A DNA stretch of 64,000 bases from Massilia arenae (GTDB lineage: Bacteria > Pseudomonadota > Gammaproteobacteria > Burkholderiales > Burkholderiaceae_D): contig NZ_VPFD01000021.1 of assembly GCF_008014745.1 (NCBI RefSeq), positions 1 through 64,000 on the forward strand, read 5' to 3'. Of the stretch, positions 36,536 through 44,561 are shown piece by piece; position 1 is the stretch's first letter; every line of letters begins with the position of its first letter. The notes under the pieces are model-generated. The model did no database searches. It worked only from the letters and a program-made list of their open reading frames with translations, and had not been told where the DNA came from. A program made the position numbers and the translations under genes.

Positions 36536-37317
36536 ACCTGCAGCATGAGCGTATCGCGGCGTTGTGCGAGAGCCTGAACCTGCCGTTCGTGGCACAGGGT
36601 TACGGCGCCGCAACCCAGAAGGCGGCGAAGCAGGAGATGGCCTACAGCGACTTCCTGGAGGGGCTGCTGAGGGAGGAAGCCGCCGGGCGCAACGTGCGTA
36701 AGCAAAGCACGATGACCAGGTTGGCCGGGTTCCCGGTGGTGAAGACGCTGGAAGAGTTCAACTACGATTTCGCCAAAGGCGTGAAGCGCAGCCAGGTCGA
36801 GGAGCTGGCCGGCCTGGGATTCGTGGAGCGGCATGAGAACGTGGTGCTGGTGGGGCCGAGCGGAGTAGGCAAAACGCACCTGGCAATGGCATTGGGCTAC
36901 AAGGCCACGCAGGCTGGCATCAAGACGCGCTTCACGACTGCGGCCGACCTGATGCTGGCTTTGACGACAGCGCATACCCAGAACAATCTGAAAGCGGTGA
37001 TGCACCGCGCAATCAAGGCGTACCGGCTTTTGATCATCGACGAGATCGGCTACCTGCCGATGAACCGGGAGCAGGCCAACCTGTTCTTTCAGGTGATTGC
37101 GGCGCTGTACGAACGCAGCAGCCTGATCGTGACCAGCAACCTGCCGTTCGGGCAATGGGATACGACCTTCGCGCAGGATACGACGCTGACCGCGGCCTTG
37201 CTCGACCGGCTGCTGCACCATGCGCACATCGTGCCGATTGCAGGTGAAAGCTACCGGCTGAAGCACCAGCGTCAGGCTGGCATGATGAGGGGAAGTGATG
37301 TTGCAGAAATGGGCTGA
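36532..37317 (+). CDS. istB: IS21-family transposition ATPase IstB
   Basis: A 261-residue AAA+ helper that loads IstA on target DNA. Walker A is VGPSGVGKTHLA (about residues 105-116), Walker B LLIIDEIGYLPM, and the sensor region VTSNLPFGQW. ATGA overlap with istA indicates translational coupling. Normal length. Confidence 0.94.
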   Translation: MNLQHERIAALCESLNLPFVAQGYGAATQKAAKQEMAYSDFLEGLLREEAAGRNVRKQSTMTRLAGFPVVKTLEEFNYDFAKGVKRSQVEELAGLGFVERHENVVLVGPSGVGKTHLAMALGYKATQAGIKTRFTTAADLMLALTTAHTQNNLKAVMHRAIKAYRLLIIDEIGYLPMNREQANLFFQVIAALYERSSLIVTSNLPFGQWDTTFAQDTTLTAALLDRLLHHAHIVPIAGESYRLKHQRQAGMMRGSDVAEMG

Positions 37318-37924
37318 ACACGCACTGTGTTCGGTGACGGCGGTGTATCAGTTTTAAATCGCTGGCACGACGAAATCTGTATCAGTTTTCAATCGCCGTT
37401 GACAAAAATTCTAGGCTTCGCGTTATGGATGGCCCAGAAAGGCGAGGTAAGACGTGCGGTGGCGAAGACGGCGCTGGAGGTGTTTCCGCAAAAGATTCGG
37501 CAACTCACTCGCAGTCTGGTAGACGCAGCATTGCGCAAGTGATCGAGAGGCTACGCGGCTACGTACTAGGGTGGAAAGCATATTTCGTATTGGCTCAGAC
37601 TTCTGGCGTTCTTCGTACTCTGGACGAGTGGATGCGTCACCGACTTCACGCCCTTCATCTCTAGCAATGGACGCGTGGCTCTACGATATGCCGGGAACTG
37701 TTGAAGCTAGGAGCAAAGCCTTAAGTCGCGGTGCTGGTGGGAAGGAACAGCCGCCGCTGGTGGCGTAACAGTCGCTTGGCTCTGAACAACGTGCTGACGA
37801 TTGCCTACTTCGACCGCCTTGGCATGCCTCGCCTCACTTAACCTCAACTGCTCGAACCGCCCGGTGCGGACCCGCATGCCGGGTGTTGTGGGAGGGGATC
37901 GATCAGCATGCTGCCTATCCCGAT

Positions 37925-38168
37925 TCGAAACTAAATCCGACAGTTTTCATGTCCGCGGCAGTTTGAGTCACGACCCCGGTGGCATTTCCTCCGAAAGTAC
38001 TGTGGATGTAGAGCAACCATATAGTGGTAAGAGTGGCAATGATTTGTGACGAATATCACAAATTTTAGCTGAGTTCGGGCATAATACGTTCGATGAGCAA
38101 TCTTCATCCTTGGGATGATTGCGCAAGCAGGTTGTGATTGACTCTTATCGTCAAGACGGCGTTCACCT
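37925..38168 (+). promoter_or_regulatory. Promoter region of the type I secretion operon
   Basis: The non-coding sequence between the intron and the exporter contains the CRP-like site (38045-38060) and a -10-like CATAAT at 38080-38085. The leader is about 77 bases. No gene was seen. Confidence 0.65.
38045..38060. promoter_or_regulatory. Predicted CRP site upstream of the type I secretion operon
   Basis: TGTGA-CGAATA-TCACA, with symmetry extending to ATT and AAT on the flanks. CATAAT starts 27.5 bases from its centre (TAATAC at 29.5), roughly class II geometry. It is the strongest of the three sites by flank symmetry. Confidence 0.78.
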
Positions 38169-39965
38169 ATGAAAAAATTGATCAACGAAAAAAACGAAAT
38201 CCAACGAGCGTTGCTTACGTTCAAGAACACCTTTTGGACTGTCGGTGTCTTCAGCGCCATCATTAACATCCTGATGCTGACGCCTTCTATTTACATGCTG
38301 CAGGTCTATGACCGTGTGCTTGCCAGCCGTAACGAAATCACGCTCCTGATGCTCACGCTCTTAATGCTGGGCGCATTTCTGTTCATCGGCGCGCTTGAGG
38401 TCGTGCGCTCGTTCGTTCTGGTACGGGTTGGCGCCAAGTTCGATATGGTGCTCAACAAGCGCATCTATACTGCTGCGTTCGAGCAAAATCTTAAGCTCTC
38501 CGGCGGTAACGCTGGTCAGGCACTGAGCGACCTGACGAGTTTGCGCCAGTTTCTTACTGGGAATGCGCTGTTCGCCTTCTTTGATGCGCCATGGTTTCCG
38601 ATCTATCTGGCCGTCATCTTCCTGTTTGAACCGTCGCTTGGCTTTTTCGCGCTCGGCGGTACCGTAATTTTGGTCATCCTGGCCATCGTCAACGAACGCA
38701 TCACGCGCGAGCCGCTGGGTGAAGCCAACACGATGGCCATCAGCGCCAGCACGATGGCTACTAACAACCTGCGCAATGCCGAGGTGATCGAATCGATGGG
38801 GATGCTTCCAAATCTGATCGGTCGTTGGTTCAAGACCCATGGCAAATTCCTATCGCTGCAAGCTGATGCTAGCCAGAAGGCCGGTGTCATCGGTGCAACG
38901 ACTAAGTTCGTGCAGACTGCGCTAACGTCTCTGGTGCTCGGTTTCGGCGCGCTGCTGGTGCTCGAGAATAAGATTACCCCAGGTATGATGATCGCTGCAT
39001 CGATTTTGCTCGGACGCACTCTGCAGCCAGTGCAGCAAGTCATTGGTGTATGGAAGAGTTGGAGTAGCACCCGTAGTGCGTACGATCGACTGACGCGCCT
39101 GCTTGAGTCAAACCCAATTCGTCCGTCTGGCATGGCGCTGCCGAAGCCGCAGGGTGCGTTGAGCGTGGAAGGGGTGACTGCCGCTCCTCCCGGTGTGAAC
39201 TCTCCAGTCGTTCGCAGTGTTAGCTTCAGTATTTCTCCGGGTGAGGTCCTGGGCGTGGTCGGGCCAAGCGGTTCGGGCAAGTCGACGCTGGCCCGACTGC
39301 TTGTCGGTGTGTGGCCGACTATGATGGGGAAAGTGCGTCTTGATGGGGCTGACATCTACCAGTGGAACAAGGCTGAGCTTGGTCCGAATATTGGCTATCT
39401 TCCGCAATCAATCGAGCTATTCAGCGGCACTGTTAGCGAGAATATCGCCCGCTTTGGTGCAGTTGATTCAGAGAAAGTTGTACTGGCGTCCAAACGGGCC
39501 GGTGTGCATGAAATGATTCTTCGTCTTCCCAAGGGCTACGACACGCAGTTGGGCGACGGTGGAGCCGGCCTGTCTGGCGGTCAAAAACAGCGCTTGGGAC
39601 TGGCGCGCGCCATGTATGACGACCCCGCGCTTATCGTCCTCGACGAGCCAAATTCGAACTTGGATGAGGCGGGTGAGCATGCTTTGGTTAATGCTGTGAT
39701 GGACCTGCGTACGCGGGGCAAGACGATCATATTGATCACGCACCGCCCAAGCGTGCTTGGCGTGACGACGAAGCTGCTTGTGATGAACGATGGCGCCGTG
39801 CAGGCGTTCGGACCGACCCAGCAAGTTCTCGCCGCATTGCAAGAAGCAAACAAGAAAGCCCTTGAGGCAGCGGCACAACAGCGTCTGGCCCGGGCTAGCG
39901 CCATCCCTCCTCAATCTTCGCCTGCTGCTGGTACGACGCCAGCAACCACTGGAGAAACGAACTGA
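38169..39965 (+). CDS. Type I secretion ABC transporter (PrtD/HlyB-like permease-ATPase)
   Basis: A 598-residue fused permease-ATPase that drives export of unfolded substrates straight to the outside. Six TM helices lie in the first about 310 residues, with no C39 peptidase or C39-like domain. The ATPase has Walker A GPSGSGKS (about 365-372), Q-loop LPQSIELFSGTV, signature LSGGQKQRLGL and Walker B LIVLDEPNSNLD. The tail is Ala/Pro/Thr-rich. Stop and start of the next gene overlap (TGATG). Adjacent DUF4214 genes are the likely substrates. Confidence 0.95.
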   Translation: MKKLINEKNEIQRALLTFKNTFWTVGVFSAIINILMLTPSIYMLQVYDRVLASRNEITLLMLTLLMLGAFLFIGALEVVRSFVLVRVGAKFDMVLNKRIYTAAFEQNLKLSGGNAGQALSDLTSLRQFLTGNALFAFFDAPWFPIYLAVIFLFEPSLGFFALGGTVILVILAIVNERITREPLGEANTMAISASTMATNNLRNAEVIESMGMLPNLIGRWFKTHGKFLSLQADASQKAGVIGATTKFVQTALTSLVLGFGALLVLENKITPGMMIAASILLGRTLQPVQQVIGVWKSWSSTRSAYDRLTRLLESNPIRPSGMALPKPQGALSVEGVTAAPPGVNSPVVRSVSFSISPGEVLGVVGPSGSGKSTLARLLVGVWPTMMGKVRLDGADIYQWNKAELGPNIGYLPQSIELFSGTVSENIARFGAVDSEKVVLASKRAGVHEMILRLPKGYDTQLGDGGAGLSGGQKQRLGLARAMYDDPALIVLDEPNSNLDEAGEHALVNAVMDLRTRGKTIILITHRPSVLGVTTKLLVMNDGAVQAFGPTQQVLAALQEANKKALEAAAQQRLARASAIPPQSSPAAGTTPATTGETN

Positions 39966-41317
39966 TGAAGCTGATAAAAAAAGAAGCGGACGACGTCATC
40001 ACCCACGACGTGACGCCGCTCGAAGTAAATACCGACGCCCGTGCGTTCAGCCGGATCGGCTGGATCGTCGTCCTGCTTGGGTTTGGCGGCTTCCTGCTGT
40101 GGGCGCTGCTGGCGCCGCTTGACAAGGGCGTGCCGCTGTCGGGCACCGTGGCCACCGAATCGAACCGGCAGGCCGTGCAGCATCAGGCCGGCGGCACGGT
40201 CCAGGAGCTGCTGGTGCGTGATGGCGACGTGGTCAAGAAAGGCCAGGTGCTGGTGCGCATGAATCCCATCATCGCACGCTCTGCGTACGAAGTGACCGAT
40301 GCACAGTACCTGTCGGCGCTGGCCACCGTGGCACGCCTGACGGCTGAGCGCGATGGCGCCCGTACGATCAAGTTCCCGGAAGAGCTGGAGAAGCGCCGTA
40401 ACGAGCCGCGCGTGATGGAGCTGATGAGTACCCAGAACCAGCTCCTGATGTCGCGCACGAATGCGCTGCAAAGCGAACTGGCCGGCGTCGACGCCAGTAT
40501 CGAAGGTCTCAAGATGCAGATCAGCGGCCTGCAGGAATCGCGCGACAGCAAGAAGGAGCAGGTCGAATTCCTGAAGGAGCAGCTGGGCGGTATGCGTGAT
40601 CTGGCGAAAGAGGGCTATGTTGCCCGTAACCGCCTGCTCGACCTGGAGCGCACGTATGCCCAGCTTGGCGGCGCCATCTCGGAAGACATCGGTAATATCG
40701 GCCGCTCGCAGCGCCAGGTGATCGAGCTGACGATGCGTCGCACGCAGCGCGTCCAGGAATTCCAGAAAGAGGTACGTTCCCAGCTGACCGACTACCAGCG
40801 CGAAGTCGACGCCCAGGGTGCACGCCTGCAGGCGCAGAACTTCGAGCTGTCGAACGTCGAAGTCCGCTCGCCGGCCGACGGCACCGTGGTGGGTCTCGCG
40901 GTGTTCACCAACGGCGGCGTAGTGCCGGCCGGCTTCAAGATGATGGACATCGTTCCAAGCAATGCGCCGCTGATCGTCGACGGCCAGCTGCCGACCAATC
41001 TGGTCGACAAGGTGCATTCGGGCCTGCCGGTCGAACTGATCTTCTCGGCGTTCAATACCAACAAGACGCCGCACATTGACGGCGAGCTGCTGTACATCTC
41101 GGCCGACCGCAGCGTCGACGAGCGTACCGGTGCGCCATACTACAAAGTGCATGTGAAAGTGACGCCTGCCGGCGAGAAGAAGATCGCCGCCCACAAGATG
41201 GACATCCGCTCCGGCATGCCGGTCGAGCTGTTCGTCAAGACCGGCGAGCGCACCATGATGAGCTACCTGCTCAAGCCAATCATGGACCGCGCCCACTCGG
41301 CGCTGAGCGAGGAGTAA
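39965..41317 (+). CDS. Type I secretion membrane fusion protein (HlyD/PrtE family)
   Basis: A 450-residue adaptor: a short cytoplasmic N-terminus, a TM helix at about 27-47, lipoyl half (VQHQAGGTVQELLV), a long alpha-helical hairpin (about 110-285), second lipoyl half (VRSPADGTVVGLAVFT) and a beta domain ending in TGERTMMSYLLKPI, the family's usual end. SD GGAGAAA lies at the end of the ABC gene. It forms the periplasmic bridge between the ABC protein and TolC. Confidence 0.95.
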   Translation: MKLIKKEADDVITHDVTPLEVNTDARAFSRIGWIVVLLGFGGFLLWALLAPLDKGVPLSGTVATESNRQAVQHQAGGTVQELLVRDGDVVKKGQVLVRMNPIIARSAYEVTDAQYLSALATVARLTAERDGARTIKFPEELEKRRNEPRVMELMSTQNQLLMSRTNALQSELAGVDASIEGLKMQISGLQESRDSKKEQVEFLKEQLGGMRDLAKEGYVARNRLLDLERTYAQLGGAISEDIGNIGRSQRQVIELTMRRTQRVQEFQKEVRSQLTDYQREVDAQGARLQAQNFELSNVEVRSPADGTVVGLAVFTNGGVVPAGFKMMDIVPSNAPLIVDGQLPTNLVDKVHSGLPVELIFSAFNTNKTPHIDGELLYISADRSVDERTGAPYYKVHVKVTPAGEKKIAAHKMDIRSGMPVELFVKTGERTMMSYLLKPIMDRAHSALSEE

Positions 41318-41320
41318 GCC

Positions 41321-42670
41321 ATGGCGTCGATCAACAAGTTTCGCCTGCGTGGCCTGGCGGCAGGTACGCTGCTGGCCGCCGGTCTGGGCGGCGCCGGCAG
41401 CGCCGGCGCGGTTACCCTGGAAGAGGCGTACCAGGCCGCTCTCAAGCACGATCCGGTATTCCGCATGCGTTACTACGAGAACGAGAGCGGCAAGGAAAGT
41501 CGGATTCTCGGCCGCTCGCAGTTGCTGCCGCAGGTGTCGGCCAGCCATACGGTCAACCAGAACCGGGTGGACCGCGAGCTCATCAGGAACGGCCGCTTAG
41601 AGGAGGATTACCCGAAATACCTGAGCCGCTCCTCGGTCGTGCAGCTGCGCCAGCCTCTGTTCAATATGGACGCGATCCAGCGCTACCGCCAGGGCAAGGT
41701 GCAGAGCGCCCAGGCCCAGGAAGCCTATGAGGCGGGCGCCGACGAGGTGTCGGTGCGCCTGGTCACCACCTATATGGATGCCTTGTTCGCTGAGGACCAG
41801 CTGGCGCTCGCGCGTGCCCAGCGCGACATGCACATCGAGCAGCAGAAGGTGAACCAGTTCCTGTTCGAGAAAGGCGAGGGCACCCGCACCGATATGCTGG
41901 AAACCCAGGCCCGGCTCGACGTGGCCGAAGCCGCGCTGGTGGAAGCCCAGGACCATGTGACCGCGGCCCGCAACACGCTGGCCGGCGTGATCGGCATGGA
42001 TCCGGGTACGCTCGACCAGATCGGCGCCAATTTCCGTCCTGTCACATTGGATGTCACCACGTACGAGGAGTGGCAGCAGCTGGCGCTGCGCCAGAACAAT
42101 ACGCTGGCGGCGGGGCGGCTGGCGGTGGAAAACTCGCGGCTCGAGATTGGCCGCAACAAGGCGGGCCACCTGCCGCGCGTCGACATGGTCGCTTCCTACG
42201 GCAAGAACCTGAGCGAGACCTTGACCGTGGCAGGCCAGGAAACGCTCAACCGCTCGATCGGCCTTCAGGTGAATATACCGATTTATTCGGGCGGCGCAAT
42301 CAGCGCGCAGACGCGCCAGGCCGCGGCCAACCACGGACGTGCCCAGGCCGAACTGGACGCGCGCATTAATGAAGCCATGGTCGAACTGCGCCGTTCCTAC
42401 GATCTCGTGCAAAGCAGCGGTCGCAAGATCGACGCGCTGGTCAAGGCGGTCGATTCGGGCAAGGAACTCGTCAAGGCTACCGAGCAGAGCATCAAGGGCG
42501 GGATGCGCATCAATCTCGACCTGCTCAATGCTCAGTCGCAGCTGATTACCACCCAGCGCGACCTGGCCCAGGCCCGCTATTCCTACCTCGTGGGCCTCAT
42601 GCGCCTGCGCGCCGCCTCTGGCACCATGGCGCCAGACGCCGTCCGCGAAATCGGCGCTTTCTTCCGCTGA
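41321..42670 (+). CDS. TolC-family outer-membrane channel of the type I system
   Basis: A 449-residue protein with signal peptide (ends SAGAV, about residue 27) and no lipobox. TolC motifs include VTLEEAYQAALKHDPVFRMRYYENESG, LRQPLFNMDAIQRY and LQVNIPIYSGGAISAQ. SD GAGGAG precedes the ATG, three bases after the adaptor stop. A GC hairpin (42679-42702) follows with only a weak T-run, so it may be a partial terminator before the next gene. Confidence 0.95.
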   Translation: MASINKFRLRGLAAGTLLAAGLGGAGSAGAVTLEEAYQAALKHDPVFRMRYYENESGKESRILGRSQLLPQVSASHTVNQNRVDRELIRNGRLEEDYPKYLSRSSVVQLRQPLFNMDAIQRYRQGKVQSAQAQEAYEAGADEVSVRLVTTYMDALFAEDQLALARAQRDMHIEQQKVNQFLFEKGEGTRTDMLETQARLDVAEAALVEAQDHVTAARNTLAGVIGMDPGTLDQIGANFRPVTLDVTTYEEWQQLALRQNNTLAAGRLAVENSRLEIGRNKAGHLPRVDMVASYGKNLSETLTVAGQETLNRSIGLQVNIPIYSGGAISAQTRQAAANHGRAQAELDARINEAMVELRRSYDLVQSSGRKIDALVKAVDSGKELVKATEQSIKGGMRINLDLLNAQSQLITTQRDLAQARYSYLVGLMRLRAASGTMAPDAVREIGAFFR

Positions 42671-42678
42671 TCGTCACT

Positions 42679-42702
42679 CCGGCCGCCCCGACTGGCGGCC
42701 GG
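42679..42702 (+). terminator. Hairpin after the type I secretion operon (possible terminator or attenuator)
   Basis: Perfect stem CCGGCCGCC / GGCGGCCGG around six bases, followed by ATTCTCTG rather than a good T-run. It may stabilise the 3' end or reduce read-through into the small DUF4214 gene. Confidence 0.55.
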
Positions 42703-42870
42703 ATTCTCTGTCTCGAGCATCGACTCGGGCAAAGCAATTTCACGTAACTCGCAGCAATCATCGTTATCTCGCGCTCAAAAGACACGATTCGACGGAATCT
42801 GTTCAACTTGTGCGCCGCAAATTATTCGTTTTGAGTAATATCGAATTACTAATTATTTGCGGAGGTAACC

Positions 42871-43470
42871 ATGGCAATTGCCGAACTCGATATCCAGGAA
42901 CTGTACGTGGCGTATTTCAACCGTCCGGCCGATGTCGCCGGGCTGGAATACTGGAAGGACGCCCTCGACGCGAACTCAGATGCGCTGAATGACATGTCGC
43001 GCAACTTCTCGACGTCGCAGGAATACCGCGACACCTTTGCTGGCATGGACAACCGCGCCGTGGTCAATGAGGTCTACACGAACCTGTTCGGCCGCGCAGC
43101 CGAAGCCGCCGGGGTTGATTACTGGGCTAACCTGCTCGACAACAAGATGATCACCATCGACAACGTGGTCACCCAGATCGCCGATGGTGCCGAGGGGCAG
43201 GATGAAGTCGCCTTCATGGGTAAGATTGCCGCGGCAACCTTGTTTACCGACCGCCTGGACGAGCCGAATGAAATGGCCGCCTATAAAGGCGACGCCGCCA
43301 ACGACATCGCGGCCGAATTCCTGGCCACGATCAAGGATCTGTCGTCGGCCGCCGATGCGCTCGACACCGACGTGGTCGATGCGTGGATCGACCGCATCGT
43401 GGACGCGCATGCGGCCGCCGAAACCGCGCTGGTGGGTGTGCAGACCGGCGTCGATCTGCCGGTGACATGA
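42871..43470 (+). CDS. Small DUF4214-domain protein
   Basis: A 199-residue acidic protein with a strong SD (GGAGGT). It consists almost wholly of the DUF4214 unit: IQELYVAYFNRPADVAGLEYW matches the start of the 665-residue protein upstream, then VYTNLFGRAAEAAGVDYWANLLD. It lacks the Ala/Thr-rich extension, a signal peptide and cysteine. It lies 200 bases after the exporter genes. It could be a small substrate of the same exporter or an accessory that binds the larger DUF4214 proteins. No CRP-like site was seen upstream. Confidence 0.8.
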   Translation: MAIAELDIQELYVAYFNRPADVAGLEYWKDALDANSDALNDMSRNFSTSQEYRDTFAGMDNRAVVNEVYTNLFGRAAEAAGVDYWANLLDNKMITIDNVVTQIADGAEGQDEVAFMGKIAAATLFTDRLDEPNEMAAYKGDAANDIAAEFLATIKDLSSAADALDTDVVDAWIDRIVDAHAAAETALVGVQTGVDLPVT

Positions 43471-43508
43471 GGCTGGCGTGGCATCGATGCCGCGCAGTAG
43501 GAATGAAA

Positions 43509-43530
43509 GCCGGCGCAGTATCGCGCCGGC
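43509..43530 (-). terminator. Terminator of the trhO-like gene
   Basis: Perfect stem GCCGGCGC / GCGCCGGC around six bases. Read on the minus strand it is followed by TTTCATT, ten bases after the stop codon. Confidence 0.75.
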
Positions 43531-43540
43531 AACAAGGTAA

Positions 43541-44431
43541 TCAGGCCGCCGCTTGGCCGGATGCCTGTTCGTCGGCCGCGCCCTGCGCCGACGTGCCCGC
43601 GCAATGCGGGCACGACACGCCCACGACGTAATCGGACGACAGCTGCTGGCGCGGCGTCACCACGGCGCGGCAGGCGAAGCACTGCACGGTCTCGGTCGGT
43701 TCCAGTTTCGGATTGAGCGCGGTGCGGTAGTCGAACACGAAGCAATCGCCCGTGTAGTGATCCCCACCGACTTCCTCGAAGTATTTGAGAATGCCGCCCT
43801 CGAGCTGGAACACGCGGTCGTAGCCGATCTCTTTCATGTGGATCGCGGCTTTTTCGCAGCGGATGCCGCCGGTGCAGAAGGTCACCACGGTCTTGCCGGC
43901 CAGCTCGTCCTTGTGCTCGGCCGCCACGGCCGGGAATTCGGTGAACTTGTCGATGCGGTAGTCGAGCGTGTTGTTGAACGTGCCGACATCCACCTCGAAG
44001 GCGTTGCGGGTTTCCATCATCACTACCGGCACGCCGTCGTCGTCATGGCCCTGGTCGAGCCAACGCTTGAGCGTTTTCGCTTCGACCACCGGCGCGCGGC
44101 CCAGTTCGGGCTTGATCAGCGGCATGCGCATGGTGATGATCTCTTGCTTGATCTTGACCAGCATGCGCTTGTGCGACTGCTCGGCCGACAGGCTTTCTTT
44201 CCACTGCAAGTCCGCCAGGCGCGCATCGCTGCGCACCCACGCCAGGAAACGGTCGATGTTCTCGCGGGTGCCGGACAGGAACATATTGATGCCTTCCGGG
44301 GTCAGCAGGATCGTGCCTTTCAGCGCCAGCTCGTTGCACTGCGCCTGGTATTGCGGGCGCAGCTCCTCCAATCCCTCGAGGGTGACGAATTTATAAGCAG
44401 CGATATTGACGTACTGTGGTGCGGAGGACAT
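43541..44431 (-). CDS. trhO: tRNA uridine(34) hydroxylase, rhodanese family
   Basis: A 296-residue cytoplasmic protein of the YceA/TrhO family, which makes 5-hydroxyuridine at the wobble position of certain tRNAs. The N-terminal acylphosphatase-like domain contains KGTILLTPEGINMFLSG. The rhodanese domain has the active Cys in VVTFCTGGIRCEKAA, and the CF-CR and CPHC Cys pairs follow near the C-terminus. Family length is normal. Monocistronic, divergent from the acyltransferase gene. This is a housekeeping gene unrelated to its neighbours. Confidence 0.92.
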   Translation of the reverse strand: MSSAPQYVNIAAYKFVTLEGLEELRPQYQAQCNELALKGTILLTPEGINMFLSGTRENIDRFLAWVRSDARLADLQWKESLSAEQSHKRMLVKIKQEIITMRMPLIKPELGRAPVVEAKTLKRWLDQGHDDDGVPVVMMETRNAFEVDVGTFNNTLDYRIDKFTEFPAVAAEHKDELAGKTVVTFCTGGIRCEKAAIHMKEIGYDRVFQLEGGILKYFEEVGGDHYTGDCFVFDYRTALNPKLEPTETVQCFACRAVVTPRQQLSSDYVVGVSCPHCAGTSAQGAADEQASGQAAA

Positions 44432-44561
44432 GGCGGAAGAGAGGAAGGAAGAGAGGAAGAACAGGGCGATATTATAAGTCAGCCGGGCGGGACGACCGCA
44501 AATACCCGACTATTTCAGGGCAGTACCGTTACAATGTTTGTCTCTGACAACGGGGTAAGGC

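Larger units (their letters stand above)
35371..37404 (+). mobile_element. IS21-family insertion sequence, apparently intact (2,034 bp)
   Basis: Outer ends are TGTCA and TGACA. Each end carries two copies of a roughly 18-base repeat (consensus GCGATTGAAAACTGATACA): left at about 35379-35397 and 35402-35420, and right, inverted, at about 37342-37362 and 37378-37396. Multiple terminal repeats and the istA-istB overlap are IS21 hallmarks. It is flanked by a 5-base duplication AAAAT (35366-35370 and 37405-37409). It sits inside the intron RT gene. Confidence 0.93.
34426..37841 (+). pseudogene. Group II intron reverse transcriptase/maturase, decayed and split by an IS
   Basis: Recognisable RT blocks run in order: AGVDGLDITQ, then VRRVGIPKPDGSERELGIPTVTD, HGFRPGRRARDAV, VVDVDLSKFFD, GTPQGGPLSPLLANVLL and the catalytic RYADDCNVYV. 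After the IS come GFALWMAQKGEVRRAV, VIERLRGYVLGWKAYF and RWWRNSRLALNNVLTIAYF. Damage seen: in-frame stops at 34684-34686, 37662-37664 and one near 37726; one-base deletions near 34840, at the IS junction (about 37411) and near 37513; and the IS at 35371-37404. There is no endonuclease domain, as in IIC proteins. The several independent lesions indicate an old inactive copy. Confidence 0.85.
34049..37924 (+). mobile_element. Degenerate group II intron (IIC-like insertion site), interrupted by an IS21-family element
   Basis: The 5' end GTGCG fits the group II GUGYG consensus and is followed by the typical folded leader (GCGCCCAGCATGGGCGC; GTGAAAGTCCC). The 3' end is placed at CTATCCCGAT (37924), after a structured segment at about 37855-37905 that resembles domains V-VI. 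Removing the 2,039 bases of IS plus duplication leaves about 1.84 kb, normal for a compact bacterial intron. Insertion immediately after a terminator T-run is the known habit of IIC introns. The encoded reverse transcriptase is broken, so mobility is lost. Exact ends need alignment. Confidence 0.82.

Noticed and set aside
37801..38049. An 82-codon open frame after the IS
   Set aside because: It covers the RT tail in another frame and the folded 3' end of the group II intron, so it is RNA structure rather than a protein gene.
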